Shown: one piece after another, positions 15,391 to 24,659 of the stretch | How the letters are laid out: each line of letters opens with the position of its first letter | How positions within the stretch are numbered: the stretch's first letter is position 1 | NCBI GenBank assembly: GCA_944376235.1 | Contig: CALWCA010000003.1 | Coordinates: 1 to 64,000 of the forward strand | Reading direction: 5' to 3' | Origin: an uncultured Clostridia bacterium | GTDB taxonomy: Bacteria > Bacillota > Clostridia > Oscillospirales > Feifaniaceae | Length of the DNA stretch: 64,000 nucleotides | Notes under the pieces: generated by a model | What the model saw: only the letters and a program-made list of their open reading frames with translations | The model's database searches: none | What the model was told of the DNA's origin: nothing | Made by a program: the position numbers and the translations under genes

Positions 15391-18300
15391 GGTGCACTGG
15401 ACATCGGAGCAGAGGTCTGCCATTGAGGCAAGGGGGCATACGCTGCTGGTGAGCGCCGCGGCAGGCTCCGGAAAGACGGCGGTGCTGGTGCAGCGCATTT
15501 TGGAGCAGGTGCTTGACCCGAAGGATCCCTGCGATGTGACCGACTTTCTCGTTGTCACCTTCACCCGCGCTGCCGCTTCGGAAATGCGGGAAAAGATGAC
15601 AAAGGCCATTTACGAAGAGCTCGAACGCCGGCCGGGCAGCCGCCGGCTTGAGCGTCAGCTTGCCCTGATGCCCTCTGCGGCCTTTGAGACCATTGACGGG
15701 TTTTATTACAGACTGGTTCGCGAGTATGCCGGGAAACTGGGGATTTCCCCGGCGGCGCGCATTGCTTCGGAGGCAGAGCTGACGCTGCTGTATGAATCGG
15801 TGCGCGAGGAGCTGCTGGAGGAGTACTACGGGAAAAAAGACGAGGATTTTTTGCAGGCGGTGGATTATTTTTCAGGGTCAAGGGACGATTCCAAATTCCT
15901 TGAAGTGGTCGATCAGCTGCGCCGGCTCACCTCGGCATATCCGCAGCGCGACGCTTTTTTGGAGCGTCAGGTGCAGCTCTATGAGTCTCCGCCTGCCTTT
16001 GAGCAGACGCCCTACGGGAAGGCGCTGCTCGAGACGGCGGCGCTGCGCATCGAATATGCACAGCTCTTGCTGCAGGAGGCCATGGAAGCGGCGCAGCAGG
16101 ATGAGGTGCTCGAACAGAAGTATCTTCCGGCGCTGACGGTCTATGAGCAGGCGCTTAGCGATCTGCAAAAAGCCGTGGAGCGGGGGGATTTCGACGGGGC
16201 CTTTCATTTGCTGAAAGCCTTTGAGCCGCCCCGCTTTGCCCCCGCCGCAAAGGCGGACAAGGTGCTGAGAGAGCAGGTGAGCGGGCGAAGGGATCTCGTC
16301 AAAAAACAGATGATCCAGCTCAAAGACAAATGCTTTTTTCTCACCGCCGGCCAGGCAGGGCAGGATGCAAAAGCCCTAAGCGGCGCGCTGCGCGGCCTGT
16401 GCGGCTTTACGGGAGAGCTTGAGCGGCGTTTTTCAACGGCCAAAAACGAGCGCAGGATTCTTGATTTTTCCGACCTCTCGCACCTGCTGTATGACCTGCT
16501 GGTGGAGAGCGTGCAGGACGGCGTGATCAGGCCGACCGATACGGCGCGGGAAATTTCAAAGCGGTATCGCGAGATCCTTGTCGACGAGTATCAGGACACC
16601 AACGAGCTTCAGGACGTTATCTTCCGCGCCATTGCGAGGCGGGAAAGAAATCTCTTTTTTGTGGGCGACGCCAAGCAGTCCATCTATCTGTTCCGGCAGG
16701 CCGAGCCCCGCATTTTTGTGGAGAAACGGCGCACCTTTGCCCCTGTGTCGCAGCAGGACGCCCCCTGCAGGCAGCTGACGCTTTCCACCAATTTCCGCAG
16801 CTGCCGCAGCGTGGTGGAGTTTGTCAACGCCGTCTTCGAGCAGGCCATGAGCGAGGAGCTGGGAGGCCTTTCCTATCAGGGGGAGGCGCTTTGCTTTGGC
16901 GCGCCCTACCAAACGGAGCAGGATGTGCCGGTGGAGCTGCGGCTGCTCGCCAAGGAGCAGGGGCAGCAGGAGAGCGCGCAGCAGGAGGAAGGGGAGTCCT
17001 TTGACGAGGCGGAATATGTGGCGCGCCTGGTGCAAGAGCTTTTGTCCACCGCCCTTGTCACAGAAAAGGACGGTACGCGCCGCGCGGCCCGTAAGCAGGA
17101 CATCGTCATTCTCATGCGTTCTGTCAAGGATGCGGCGCCTCTGCTTGAAAAGGCCCTTGCACAGCATGGCATTGCCGCTTACAGCGACACGCCGGAGGCC
17201 TTTTTTTCCCGCCCCGAAGTGCTGCTTCTGATGTCGCTGCTGGAGTGCATCGACAACCCCCTGCAGGACGTTGCGCTGGCCGCCGTGCTGCGCTCGCCGC
17301 TCTGCGGGCTCTCCCCGGACGAGCTGGCGCAAATCCGGCTGAGCCTGCCCGACCGCCCCTTTTACGATGCCGCAAGGGCTGCGGCCGGCAGCATGCCGGC
17401 GCTTTCCCTTTTCCTGGAGCAGCTCGGACGCTGGAGAGAGCTTGCCAGGCGGGAGCCGGTGGAAAAGCTGCTGTATACCGTGATTGAGGAAACGGGGCTG
17501 ATGGCGATTGTTTCGGCGATGCCCATGGGGGAGCTGCGCTGTGAAAACGTCCGGCAGCTTGTTGCGTATGCGGCCGAATACGAAAGCACGGCCTATCGGG
17601 GGCTCTTCCGCTTTAACCGCTATCTGGAAGGGCTGCGGCGCAGCGGACGGGATCTGCCTGCGGCCAGGCTCAGTGAGGACAGCGACCTGGTGCGCATCAT
17701 GAGCATTCACAAATCCAAGGGGCTTGAATTTCCCATTGTGATTTTGTGCGGGCTGGGAAAGGCGCGCAATAAAACCGATATGCGGCAGAAATTCGTGCTC
17801 AACGGCGAGGTCGGCGTGGGGCTCAAGCTGCGCGATACGCAGCGCCTTGTGGAGTTCGATACGCTGCAAAGGGCAGGGGTGCTGTGCAAAAACGAGCGCG
17901 AAGCCCTGGCCGAGGAGCTGCGCTGCCTTTATGTTGCAATGACCCGGGCCAGGGAACGCCTGCTGCTGGTGGTGGACGCCAGGAAAAGAGGCCTCTCAAA
18001 GCTCGAGCCCGTTGTGTTAAAAAGCGGACGCATCCACCCTGTGCAGCTGCTGGACGCAGCCAGCCTGGGGGAGCTTCTCCTGCTGACGCTGCAGACCACC
18101 GATGCGGGGAAATCCATCTGCCGGCATTACGGGCTGCAGGAATGCAGGGTGTACAGGGAAATCCCTTGTCAGGTCTATGTGGAGCGCGGGGAGAGTTTTA
18201 CACAGGAGCAGTGCGATGCCGCACCGCCGCAGCAATGCCGGACGGGGCAGGGGAGCCCCCCCTTCTCGGGATGGGCGCCGCTGCCCGAGAGTGGGGCCGA

Positions 18301-18997
18301 GAGGCTGCCCGCCAAGCTCACCGTGACGCGGCTCAAGGACATGCTGCATGCCGGGCAGGATTCCGATACCCCTGCGGGAGAGCGTGTCAGCGCCTATCGC
18401 CTGCAAAAAGCGGTCTTTCGCAGGCCCTCTTTCGTGGCCAGGCAGCAGGCCCCCACCCCGACCGAAGCGGGCACGGCCATGCATGAGCTGGTGCAGTTTG
18501 CCTATTTCAGAGGGCTTGCCGAGGACCCCTATACGGAAATCGACTATTTGGTGGAACGGGGGTTTTTGAGCGCAAGGCAGAGGGAATTGATTTCGATTGA
18601 CATGGTAAAAGCCTTTACAGACAGTCTGCTCTTTTCCAGGCTGCTCGACGCCAGGTGGCTCAAGCGGGAGCTGAAATTCACCGTGCTGGCAGAGGCGGGG
18701 GAGCTGCTGCCAGGCTTGAACGAGCGGCAGAGGGGGGAAAAGCTGCTGCTGCAGGGGGTGATCGACTGCATTTATGAAGGGGACGAAGGGATTGTGCTGG
18801 TCGATTACAAAACCGACCGCGTGCGTGCGGCACAGGTTTTGGTGCAGCGATATCAAAATCAGCTGCGCCTGTATGCCGACGCCTACTTTCGGATGACGGG
18901 GCAGCGTGTGGCAAGGGCGGTGATCTACTCCTTTTCCCTGGGCTGCGAAATAGAAGTCCCTCTCAAGGAGCAGCAGGACGGGCATTCGCGCAAATAG
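15383..18997 (+). CDS. addA: ATP-dependent helicase/nuclease subunit A (AddA)
   Basis: 1204-residue UvrD-type helicase with a C-terminal nuclease, the motor of the AddAB complex that resects DNA ends for RecA. Walker A is AAAGSGKT at 25-32, the Walker B/motif II sequence VDEYQDT includes Asp401-Glu402, motif VI is YVAMTRAR, and the nuclease site is DYKTD (Asp1141, Lys1143). All key residues are intact, unlike the P loop of its partner. ATG 15383 lies inside the last codons of addB, consistent with translational coupling. Confidence 0.96.
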   Translation: MSEVHWTSEQRSAIEARGHTLLVSAAAGSGKTAVLVQRILEQVLDPKDPCDVTDFLVVTFTRAAASEMREKMTKAIYEELERRPGSRRLERQLALMPSAAFETIDGFYYRLVREYAGKLGISPAARIASEAELTLLYESVREELLEEYYGKKDEDFLQAVDYFSGSRDDSKFLEVVDQLRRLTSAYPQRDAFLERQVQLYESPPAFEQTPYGKALLETAALRIEYAQLLLQEAMEAAQQDEVLEQKYLPALTVYEQALSDLQKAVERGDFDGAFHLLKAFEPPRFAPAAKADKVLREQVSGRRDLVKKQMIQLKDKCFFLTAGQAGQDAKALSGALRGLCGFTGELERRFSTAKNERRILDFSDLSHLLYDLLVESVQDGVIRPTDTAREISKRYREILVDEYQDTNELQDVIFRAIARRERNLFFVGDAKQSIYLFRQAEPRIFVEKRRTFAPVSQQDAPCRQLTLSTNFRSCRSVVEFVNAVFEQAMSEELGGLSYQGEALCFGAPYQTEQDVPVELRLLAKEQGQQESAQQEEGESFDEAEYVARLVQELLSTALVTEKDGTRRAARKQDIVILMRSVKDAAPLLEKALAQHGIAAYSDTPEAFFSRPEVLLLMSLLECIDNPLQDVALAAVLRSPLCGLSPDELAQIRLSLPDRPFYDAARAAAGSMPALSLFLEQLGRWRELARREPVEKLLYTVIEETGLMAIVSAMPMGELRCENVRQLVAYAAEYESTAYRGLFRFNRYLEGLRRSGRDLPAARLSEDSDLVRIMSIHKSKGLEFPIVILCGLGKARNKTDMRQKFVLNGEVGVGLKLRDTQRLVEFDTLQRAGVLCKNEREALAEELRCLYVAMTRARERLLLVVDARKRGLSKLEPVVLKSGRIHPVQLLDAASLGELLLLTLQTTDAGKSICRHYGLQECRVYREIPCQVYVERGESFTQEQCDAAPPQQCRTGQGSPPFSGWAPLPESGAERLPAKLTVTRLKDMLHAGQDSDTPAGERVSAYRLQKAVFRRPSFVARQQAPTPTEAGTAMHELVQFAYFRGLAEDPYTEIDYLVERGFLSARQRELISIDMVKAFTDSLLFSRLLDARWLKRELKFTVLAEAGELLPGLNERQRGEKLLLQGVIDCIYEGDEGIVLVDYKTDRVRAAQVLVQRYQNQLRLYADAYFRMTGQRVARAVIYSFSLGCEIEVPLKEQQDGHSRK

Positions 18998-19316
18998 GAA
19001 AGAGGAAAAAAGCAAAAGGCGCCCATTTCTGCCCATGCCCGGCGGGAAAAGGGGCCCTTGGAGGGCCCTGCCCTGTTAAAGGGGGCCGGGGAGAAAAAAC
19101 TTTTGAAAGCGCCTTGTTCCGGCCGAGCGGGCCGTGCTATACTTTTACGAAAAGAACGCCCCCGGCCGGCAAGCTCCAGGACAAGCCGCATGAGGCGGCC
19201 CGGCGGGGGAGAGAGCTGCGCCATGTCCCGGGAAATGATTGCGGCGCGCAGCCATGGATAAAAGTTGTCGAAACTCTTGAAATTTTGAAGAATTTGAAGA
19301 AAAGGAGCCGGAGAAC
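18998..19316 (+). other. Intergenic region with two-hairpin leader before the hydroxyacid operon
   Basis: 319 bases without a gene. The first part after addA contains a GGGCCC-based hairpin near 19055 without a U tract. After the promoter, a GC-rich arm at 19158-19169 can pair imperfectly with 19199-19209 around an inner GCCGC/GCGGC hairpin (19185-19199). A second stem pairs GCTGCGC (19215-19221) with GCGCAGC (19246-19252). An A-rich stretch and AAAGGAG precede the ATG. No known RNA family was recognised. Confidence 0.45.
19114..19143 (+). promoter_or_regulatory. Extended -10 promoter of the hydroxyacid operon
   Basis: TTGTTC at 19114-19119, 18 bases, then TATACT at 19138-19143 preceded by TGC, an extended -10. 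It would start a leader of about 165 bases. Confidence 0.6.
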
Positions 19317-20363
19317 ATGAGTGAGAGCAGCAACCCCTTGACCTGGAAGGAAGTGTGCGACGTTGCACGCAGGGACATGCTGACCTGCAAGGTGTGCAGG
19401 GAGTGCAACGGGGAGGCCTGCCGGGGCGTGATGCCGGGGCCGGGAGGAAAGGGCACGGGTGTCGGCTTTGTGCGCAGCTATCAGAAGCTGCAGGAAATCA
19501 AGCTGCACCTGGACACCATTTACGAGTACGGCGAGATCGACATGTCGTTTGTCTTTTTCGGTAAGAAGTTTGCAGCGCCCTTTTTTGTCGCGCCCCTGGC
19601 GGGAAGCCAGAACCAATACGGGCCCAAGTATCAGAGCGTGGAGTTTGGAAGAACGCTGCTGCGCTCGACCTCGCAGGAGGGGGGCCTGACCTTTTTGCCC
19701 GACGGCCCGGGGAAAATGTTTGAGGAGACCTGCTCGCTGTGCGAGGCCTTTCCCGGCAATGCGGTGCCCACCATCAAGCCCTGGCCGATTGACGTGATGC
19801 TGGAGAAATTCAAGCGCAGCCAGCAGGCGGGCGCATTTGCCGTGTGCACCGACCTCGACGGCGCCGGCCTGGCGCTCGTGCAGGGCGGCGCGGTGCCGGT
19901 CATGCCGCACACGGTCAAGGAGCTTTCAAAGCTGTGCGCATCGGTCACGCTGCCCGTGATTGTCAAGGGCGTGATGACGCCTGCCGGGGCCAAAAAGTGC
20001 CTGGAGGCGGGGGTCAGCGCCATCGTGGTGTCCAACCACGGCGGCCGTGTGCTCGAGCAGGCGCCTGCGCCGGTGGAGATGCTGTCCGCCATTGTCGACG
20101 CGGTGGGCGGGAAAATGGAGATCCTGATTGACGGGGCCATCCGCACCGGCGCCGACCTCTTCAAGATCCGGGGCCTGGGCGCCACGGCGGCGCTCATTGG
20201 CCGTCCGTATGCCGTGGCGGTCTACGGGGGCGACAGCGTCGGCGTGAGCTGCTACTCCAACAAGCTCAAATTTGAGCTACGCGAGGCCATGATGATGACA
20301 GGCGCCCTCACGCTCGACGACATCACCAAAGACAAGCTGTTTTTGCCCGAATGGGCCAAATAA
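19317..20363 (+). CDS. FMN-dependent alpha-hydroxy-acid oxidase/dehydrogenase family protein
   Basis: 348-residue TIM-barrel protein of the lactate/glycolate oxidase (LldD) family, which oxidises L-2-hydroxy acids to 2-keto acids. Family residues are present: Lys in IVKGVMTPAGA, the catalytic His and substrate Arg in SNHGGR, and the phosphate-binding DGAIRTGAD and GLGATAALIGRPY segments. The N-terminus has a Cys cluster (Cys14, 24, 27, 30, 35) seen in anaerobe members and absent from classical flavocytochromes; it may bind metal. In a strict anaerobe oxygen is an unlikely acceptor. ATG 19317 follows AAAGGAG. It is the first gene of a three-gene operon with two 2-hydroxyacid dehydrogenases. 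Confidence 0.88.
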   Translation: MSESSNPLTWKEVCDVARRDMLTCKVCRECNGEACRGVMPGPGGKGTGVGFVRSYQKLQEIKLHLDTIYEYGEIDMSFVFFGKKFAAPFFVAPLAGSQNQYGPKYQSVEFGRTLLRSTSQEGGLTFLPDGPGKMFEETCSLCEAFPGNAVPTIKPWPIDVMLEKFKRSQQAGAFAVCTDLDGAGLALVQGGAVPVMPHTVKELSKLCASVTLPVIVKGVMTPAGAKKCLEAGVSAIVVSNHGGRVLEQAPAPVEMLSAIVDAVGGKMEILIDGAIRTGADLFKIRGLGATAALIGRPYAVAVYGGDSVGVSCYSNKLKFELREAMMMTGALTLDDITKDKLFLPEWAK

Positions 20364-20389
20364 CGACATTGGGAAAGGAAAAACGGGCA

Positions 20390-21352
20390 ATGAAGCTTTT
20401 TGTGGCCGACAATTACAACCTGACGCAGCAGGAGCTCGACGAATTTCGCGCCATGGGATATGAAATCACGGTGGCAAGGCCCGACCAGGCGCCCAGCGAG
20501 GTCTGCGAAAACCATGAGGAGATGGAAGTGGCGCTGTGCGAGCACTTTTATCTGAAGGCGCACCTGGGGGAGATGCCCAATCTGCGCATGGTGCAAATGA
20601 CCGTTGCGGGGCTGGACCTCATGCCGGCCGTGGTTTTTGAGACCTATCCGAACACCAAATTCTACAGTGGCAGCGGCACCTACGGGGTGTCGCTGGCCGA
20701 GTGGAGCGTGGGCGAGACGCTTCAGATCCTGCGCCAGAGCGCCCTCTTTGAGGGCTACCAGAGGGAGCATCAGTGGAAGTGGGACGGCAGCGAGCAGACA
20801 GGTGAGCTCTGGGGGAAAACCGTTCTGGTGCTGGGCACCGGCGACATCGGTCGGGCCTGTGCCAGGCGCTACAAGGCCTTTGACTGCACGGTCATCGGCC
20901 TCAATACCGACGGCAGGCCGGTGCAGGACTTTGACGGGAGCTGCACCCGCGACGACCTGCCCCATGTGCTGCCCCTGTGCGACGTGGTGTGCGTGGCCAT
21001 CCCCCGCACCGACAAGACGCTGCACATGCTCGACGCCGGGACGATGTCTTGTATGAAGCAGGGAGCGGTGCTGGTCGTCAATTCGCGCGGGCGCATTGTC
21101 GACGAGGACAAGATGTGCCAAATGCTGGACTCGGGGCACCTGCGCGGCGCCGCGCTCGACTGCTTTGACACCGAGCCCCTTCCTGCAGATTCTCCCCTGT
21201 GGGAGCAGAAAAACCTCATCATCTATCCCCACTGCGGCGGCGTGACCATGGGGCTGCGGGAGAGATACATCGAGCGGTACAAGAGCAATCTTGCCCTGTA
21301 TGCGCAGGGTAAGCAGCCGGTCGGGCTCATCCACTATGAGCGCGGCTATTGA
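20390..21352 (+). CDS. D-2-hydroxyacid dehydrogenase (NAD-dependent), first of a pair
   Basis: 320 residues. The NAD-binding domain carries VLGTGDIG and the catalytic Arg, Glu and His are recognisable in NSRGRIVDE, CFDTEP and YPHCGG. The family reduces 2-keto acids to D-2-hydroxy acids or the reverse; substrates range from glyoxylate and pyruvate to phosphohydroxypyruvate. ATG 20390 follows GGGAAAGGA, 27 bases after the oxidase gene. It is a divergent paralogue of the next gene (similar order of motifs, SCMKQGAVLV shared exactly), so the pair probably arose by duplication. Confidence 0.9.
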   Translation: MKLFVADNYNLTQQELDEFRAMGYEITVARPDQAPSEVCENHEEMEVALCEHFYLKAHLGEMPNLRMVQMTVAGLDLMPAVVFETYPNTKFYSGSGTYGVSLAEWSVGETLQILRQSALFEGYQREHQWKWDGSEQTGELWGKTVLVLGTGDIGRACARRYKAFDCTVIGLNTDGRPVQDFDGSCTRDDLPHVLPLCDVVCVAIPRTDKTLHMLDAGTMSCMKQGAVLVVNSRGRIVDEDKMCQMLDSGHLRGAALDCFDTEPLPADSPLWEQKNLIIYPHCGGVTMGLRERYIERYKSNLALYAQGKQPVGLIHYERGY

Positions 21353-21370
21353 GCGGGGAGGGACAAGACC

Positions 21371-22348
21371 ATGAGCGAAACCAAGAAACTGCTGCTGACG
21401 GCGCTGCCTGTGACGCCGGAGCAAAAACAGGCCCTCGAGGCCCTGGGGTATGACATCGACATCTGCCCCGACAACCAGCCCGTGCCGGCCGACATTGCGG
21501 CGCAGGCACAGGTCATCGTCTGCTTCCGGCTGTTCGGGAGCAACGCCCTGAGCGATTTTCCAAAGCTGCGCTATGTGCAGTCCGTGGCGACGGGGGTGGA
21601 GGCGTTGCCCCTCAAGGAGCTTGCCAAAACCGACATCCGGGTGGGAAAGGGCAAAAACCTCTACAGCATCCCCATGGCCGAGTGGACTGTCTGCCGCCTG
21701 CTGGAGTATTATAAGAAAAGCCGCCATTTTGCAGCGCTGCAGCGAGAGCACAAGTGGGAGAAGGCGAGCTGGGTCGACTATAAGAGCAATCTGGAGGAGC
21801 TTTTTGGCAAGAAGGTGGGCATCTGCGGCACGGGGGACATCGCCTTAGCGCTGTGCCGCCTGCTGCGCGGCTTTGAGGTCTCCTCCATTGTGGGCATGAA
21901 CAGCGACGGACGCCCCGTGGAGGGCTACGACGCCTGCTTTGCGCCGCACCAGCTCTGCGACATGGTCAAAGACTGCGACATCGTGGTGTCGCTGGCCCCT
22001 CTGACGCCGCAGTCTGAGGGGATGTTTGACGAGAAGGTCATCTCCTGCATGAAGCAGGGGGCGGTGCTGGTCAGCCTGTCGCGCGGCAAGCTGGTGAACA
22101 CCGCCGCCGTGCGCCGGGGGCTGGAAAGCGGCCGCCTGGGCGCCCTGATTGCCGACGTGGTGGCCGAGGAGCCGCTCAAGCCCGACAATCCCCTGTGGGA
22201 CATGGAAAACGTCTACCTCACGCCCCACAACTCCTTCATCACCGACCAGAGGTATGTGCGCCTGTTTGAGCTTGTTTACCAGAACCTCAAGCACTATGCG
22301 CTGACCGGAAAGCCCCGGGACGAGGTGGATTTGTCCAAGGGATATTGA
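21371..22348 (+). CDS. D-2-hydroxyacid dehydrogenase (NAD-dependent), second of a pair
   Basis: 325 residues, same family and fold as the preceding gene. The NAD motif is GICGTGDIA, the catalytic Arg lies in LSRGKLVN, the Glu in VVAEEP and the His in LTPHNSF. The ribosome site GGGGAGGG lies about ten bases before ATG 21371. Eighteen bases separate it from the first dehydrogenase. Together with the FMN enzyme the operon could interconvert L- and D-2-hydroxy acids through a common keto acid (inference). Confidence 0.9.
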   Translation: MSETKKLLLTALPVTPEQKQALEALGYDIDICPDNQPVPADIAAQAQVIVCFRLFGSNALSDFPKLRYVQSVATGVEALPLKELAKTDIRVGKGKNLYSIPMAEWTVCRLLEYYKKSRHFAALQREHKWEKASWVDYKSNLEELFGKKVGICGTGDIALALCRLLRGFEVSSIVGMNSDGRPVEGYDACFAPHQLCDMVKDCDIVVSLAPLTPQSEGMFDEKVISCMKQGAVLVSLSRGKLVNTAAVRRGLESGRLGALIADVVAEEPLKPDNPLWDMENVYLTPHNSFITDQRYVRLFELVYQNLKHYALTGKPRDEVDLSKGY

Positions 22349-22468
22349 GGGTATCCGCGCGGCTTTTTGAAGACGCCAGCTTACATCCATCCTCTGCTTC
22401 AAAGGACAGGGCGCGGCGGGAAAAATCGTCAAAATCGTTTACGCAAGTCGCTGTTTTTTCTTCTCAGC

Positions 22469-22499
22469 TTCACAAAACGGTCATATTCCACGCTATAAT
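22469..22499 (+). promoter_or_regulatory. Probable promoter of the HtrA gene
   Basis: Consensus TATAAT at 22494-22499. The best -35 candidate is TTCACA at 22469-22474 with a long 19-base spacer, so the -35 is uncertain. The start codon is 62 bases downstream. Confidence 0.5.
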
Positions 22500-22560
22500 A
22501 GGGGATGAAAGAAAAGAAAGACCGCAGCCATGAAGGACATCGGTGAAAGGAGAAGAAACA

Positions 22561-23817
22561 ATGATGTTTTACAGCGACGAAGATTTGGATTTTTACGAGC
22601 ACGAAATTGACTTGACTGCTCTGAAGAAGAGGCAGGAAGAACAGGCCAAAAAGGAAGAACAGGAAAGAGAGCGCCTGCGGGAAGAGCAGGCCAGAAAAGA
22701 GGAGAGCCAGACCAAGCGGCGCACCTGGGCGCGTCGTCTGACGGGGCTTGCCGCCGCGCTGGCGGTGTCGGTCACGTCGGTGGCGAGCTATGACTGGCTG
22801 GTGGCGCAGCCGCGCATCGAAGAGCTCGAAACCCAGCGCGACGAAATGCAGACCCAGCTCCAGGAGCTGTCGGGCAGCGCGTCGGTGTCGGGCATCTCGA
22901 GTGTTGTCTATGGAAATGAGCTCACGGTGCCGCAGATTATTGCCAAGGCCAGGCCTTCGGTGGTGGCCATCAGCACGGTGAGCGGCTGGTCGACCGGGAC
23001 CGGCTCCGGCGTGATTATGACGGAGGACGGAACCATTCTGACCAACGCCCATGTGGTGAGCGGGGCGCAGTCCATCACGGTTCGCGTCATGGACGGCACC
23101 GAGTATGAGGCCACGCTGCTCGGCATGGACGAGAAGACCGACCTTGCCGTCATCAAGATTGACGCCACGGGCCTGACTCCGGCGGAGTTTGGCGACTCCT
23201 CTTCGATTGTGCAGGGCGAAATCGCCGTTGCCATCGGAAACCCCCTGGGCCTTGCCTTTGAGGGCTCGGTGACGCAGGGCATCATCTCAGCTGTCAGCCG
23301 CGAAATTGAGGTCGACGGACGCACCATGACCTACATCCAGACCGATGCAGCCATCAACCCCGGCAACTCGGGCGGCGCACTGGTCAACGGCTCGGGTCAG
23401 GTCATCGGCATCAATTCGGTCAAGGTGTCTTCAAGCGACGTGGAGGGGCTCGGCTTTGCCATCCCCATCAGCGTGGCGCTGCCCATTGCCGAGCAGCTCA
23501 CCACCTACGGCTACGTCACGGGGCGTCCCAGCATCGGCATCGGCGGCGAGGACGTGACCGACTATATGGTCTATTACTATCGCATTCCCAGAGGCGTGCT
23601 GGTCGGCCTTGTGACGCCTGATTCGGGCGCCGAGGCAGGCGGCGTTGAGGTGGGAGACGTCATCGTGGGCCTCAACGGCGTGTCAGTCTCCACCATGGAC
23701 GAACTGACAAACGAGAAGGACAAATACAGCCCTGGCGACACCGTGACGCTGACCGTTTACCGCAGCGGCGAATATGTGGAGCTCGACGTGGTGCTGGGAG
23801 AATCGACGGGAGGTTGA
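22561..23817 (+). CDS. Membrane-anchored HtrA/DegP-like serine protease with PDZ domain
   Basis: 418 residues. A charged, coiled-coil-like cytosolic head (about 20-55, rich in E, K, Q and R) is followed by one membrane helix (about 56-80), a trypsin-like domain with His164, Asp194 and Ser270 (GNSGGA), and a C-terminal PDZ domain (about 325-415). This is the Firmicute HtrA layout; the protease faces outward and degrades misfolded secreted proteins. ATG 22561 follows AAAGGAGAAG; a GTG six codons upstream overlaps the ribosome site. The next gene begins four bases after the stop and may be co-expressed. Confidence 0.95.
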   Translation: MMFYSDEDLDFYEHEIDLTALKKRQEEQAKKEEQERERLREEQARKEESQTKRRTWARRLTGLAAALAVSVTSVASYDWLVAQPRIEELETQRDEMQTQLQELSGSASVSGISSVVYGNELTVPQIIAKARPSVVAISTVSGWSTGTGSGVIMTEDGTILTNAHVVSGAQSITVRVMDGTEYEATLLGMDEKTDLAVIKIDATGLTPAEFGDSSSIVQGEIAVAIGNPLGLAFEGSVTQGIISAVSREIEVDGRTMTYIQTDAAINPGNSGGALVNGSGQVIGINSVKVSSSDVEGLGFAIPISVALPIAEQLTTYGYVTGRPSIGIGGEDVTDYMVYYYRIPRGVLVGLVTPDSGAEAGGVEVGDVIVGLNGVSVSTMDELTNEKDKYSPGDTVTLTVYRSGEYVELDVVLGESTGG

Positions 23818-23821
23818 CGCC

Positions 23822-24496
23822 TTGGAGGACAGCATTTGCTCCTGCCGGCTTTTTAGAGGGCTCGAGGGAGAACAGCTCAGGGAGGCGCTGGATTTTTTCG
23901 GCGCGCGTGAGGTGGCCTACAAAAAAGGGGAGCAGCTCATCCGCATCGGAGACGCCATGCCCTGCTTTGGCCTGGTGCTGGAGGGCGCCGTGTCGGTGTG
24001 CAGCACCGACATCAACGGCAACCGCATGATCATGGCCAGCGTGACCAAGGGGGAGACCTTTGGAGAGTCGCTCTCTTTCCTGCAGGTTCGGGAAAGCCCC
24101 ATCTATGCTCAGGCAGACACCGACTGCCGGATTTTGTGGCTGTCCACCAGGCCCCTGCATGCCATGCAGGGGCAGCAGGAGCCCGAGGGCTGCGCCTTTA
24201 CCGGGCGCTTCATCGCCATGCTGGCCGAGCGCACGCTCTCCATGAACAACCGCATTCAGGTGCTGTCCAAAAAGAGCCTGCGCGAAAAGCTGATGACCTT
24301 TTTCACCCAGAGGGTGCAGGAGAGCGGAAGCTTTGCATTTGAAATTTCCATGGATCGGAGCGCCATGGCCGACTATCTTGGCGTCGACCGCAGCGCCCTG
24401 TCGCGCGAGCTCTCACGCCTTCGGGACGAAGGGGCGCTGAAATTTCGCAAAAATCATTTTGAAATTGTGGATCGCAGGCTGCTTGATCAGCCCTGA
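23822..24496 (+). CDS. Crp/Fnr family transcriptional regulator
   Basis: 224 residues: an N-terminal cyclic-nucleotide-binding-type beta barrel (about 10-125) and a C-terminal winged helix with recognition segment MADYLGVDRSALSRELSRLRDEG. The barrel lacks the Arg-Ser pair needed for cAMP binding by true Crp. Three Cys lie in the first 20 residues (CSCR near the start), so redox or metal sensing is possible but unproven. The TTG start at 23822 is set by GGGAGG eight bases upstream, inside the end of the HtrA gene. Targets are unknown. Confidence 0.92.
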   Translation: MEDSICSCRLFRGLEGEQLREALDFFGAREVAYKKGEQLIRIGDAMPCFGLVLEGAVSVCSTDINGNRMIMASVTKGETFGESLSFLQVRESPIYAQADTDCRILWLSTRPLHAMQGQQEPEGCAFTGRFIAMLAERTLSMNNRIQVLSKKSLREKLMTFFTQRVQESGSFAFEISMDRSAMADYLGVDRSALSRELSRLRDEGALKFRKNHFEIVDRRLLDQP

Positions 24497-24509
24497 CATA
24501 TGTGCGGCG

Positions 24510-24543
24510 AAGCTGCCGCAGAGCATTTGCTCTGCGGCAGCTT
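24510..24543 (+). terminator. Terminator of the htrA-crp transcript
   Basis: Perfect 16-base arms (24510-24525 and 24528-24543) with a two-base tip in the formal pairing, so the real loop is a few bases larger. The tail is only moderately T-rich (TTGTTG). Confidence 0.75.
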
Positions 24544-24577
24544 TGTTGCAATTGCAATGGAGTCGTGGCCGCAGCTC

Positions 24578-24586
24578 TGCTACAAT
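24578..24586 (+). promoter_or_regulatory. Extended -10 element before hydF
   Basis: TGCTACAAT forms an extended -10 box (TGnTATAAT type) 74 bases before the hydF start. No convincing -35 hexamer is visible. Confidence 0.5.
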
Positions 24587-24659
24587 AAAAGCGTAGTAAG
24601 AAAGCTGAGGGCGGCGCAGGGCCTTCCTGTGCGCTGCAAAGGAGAGGAGAGAAAAAGGC

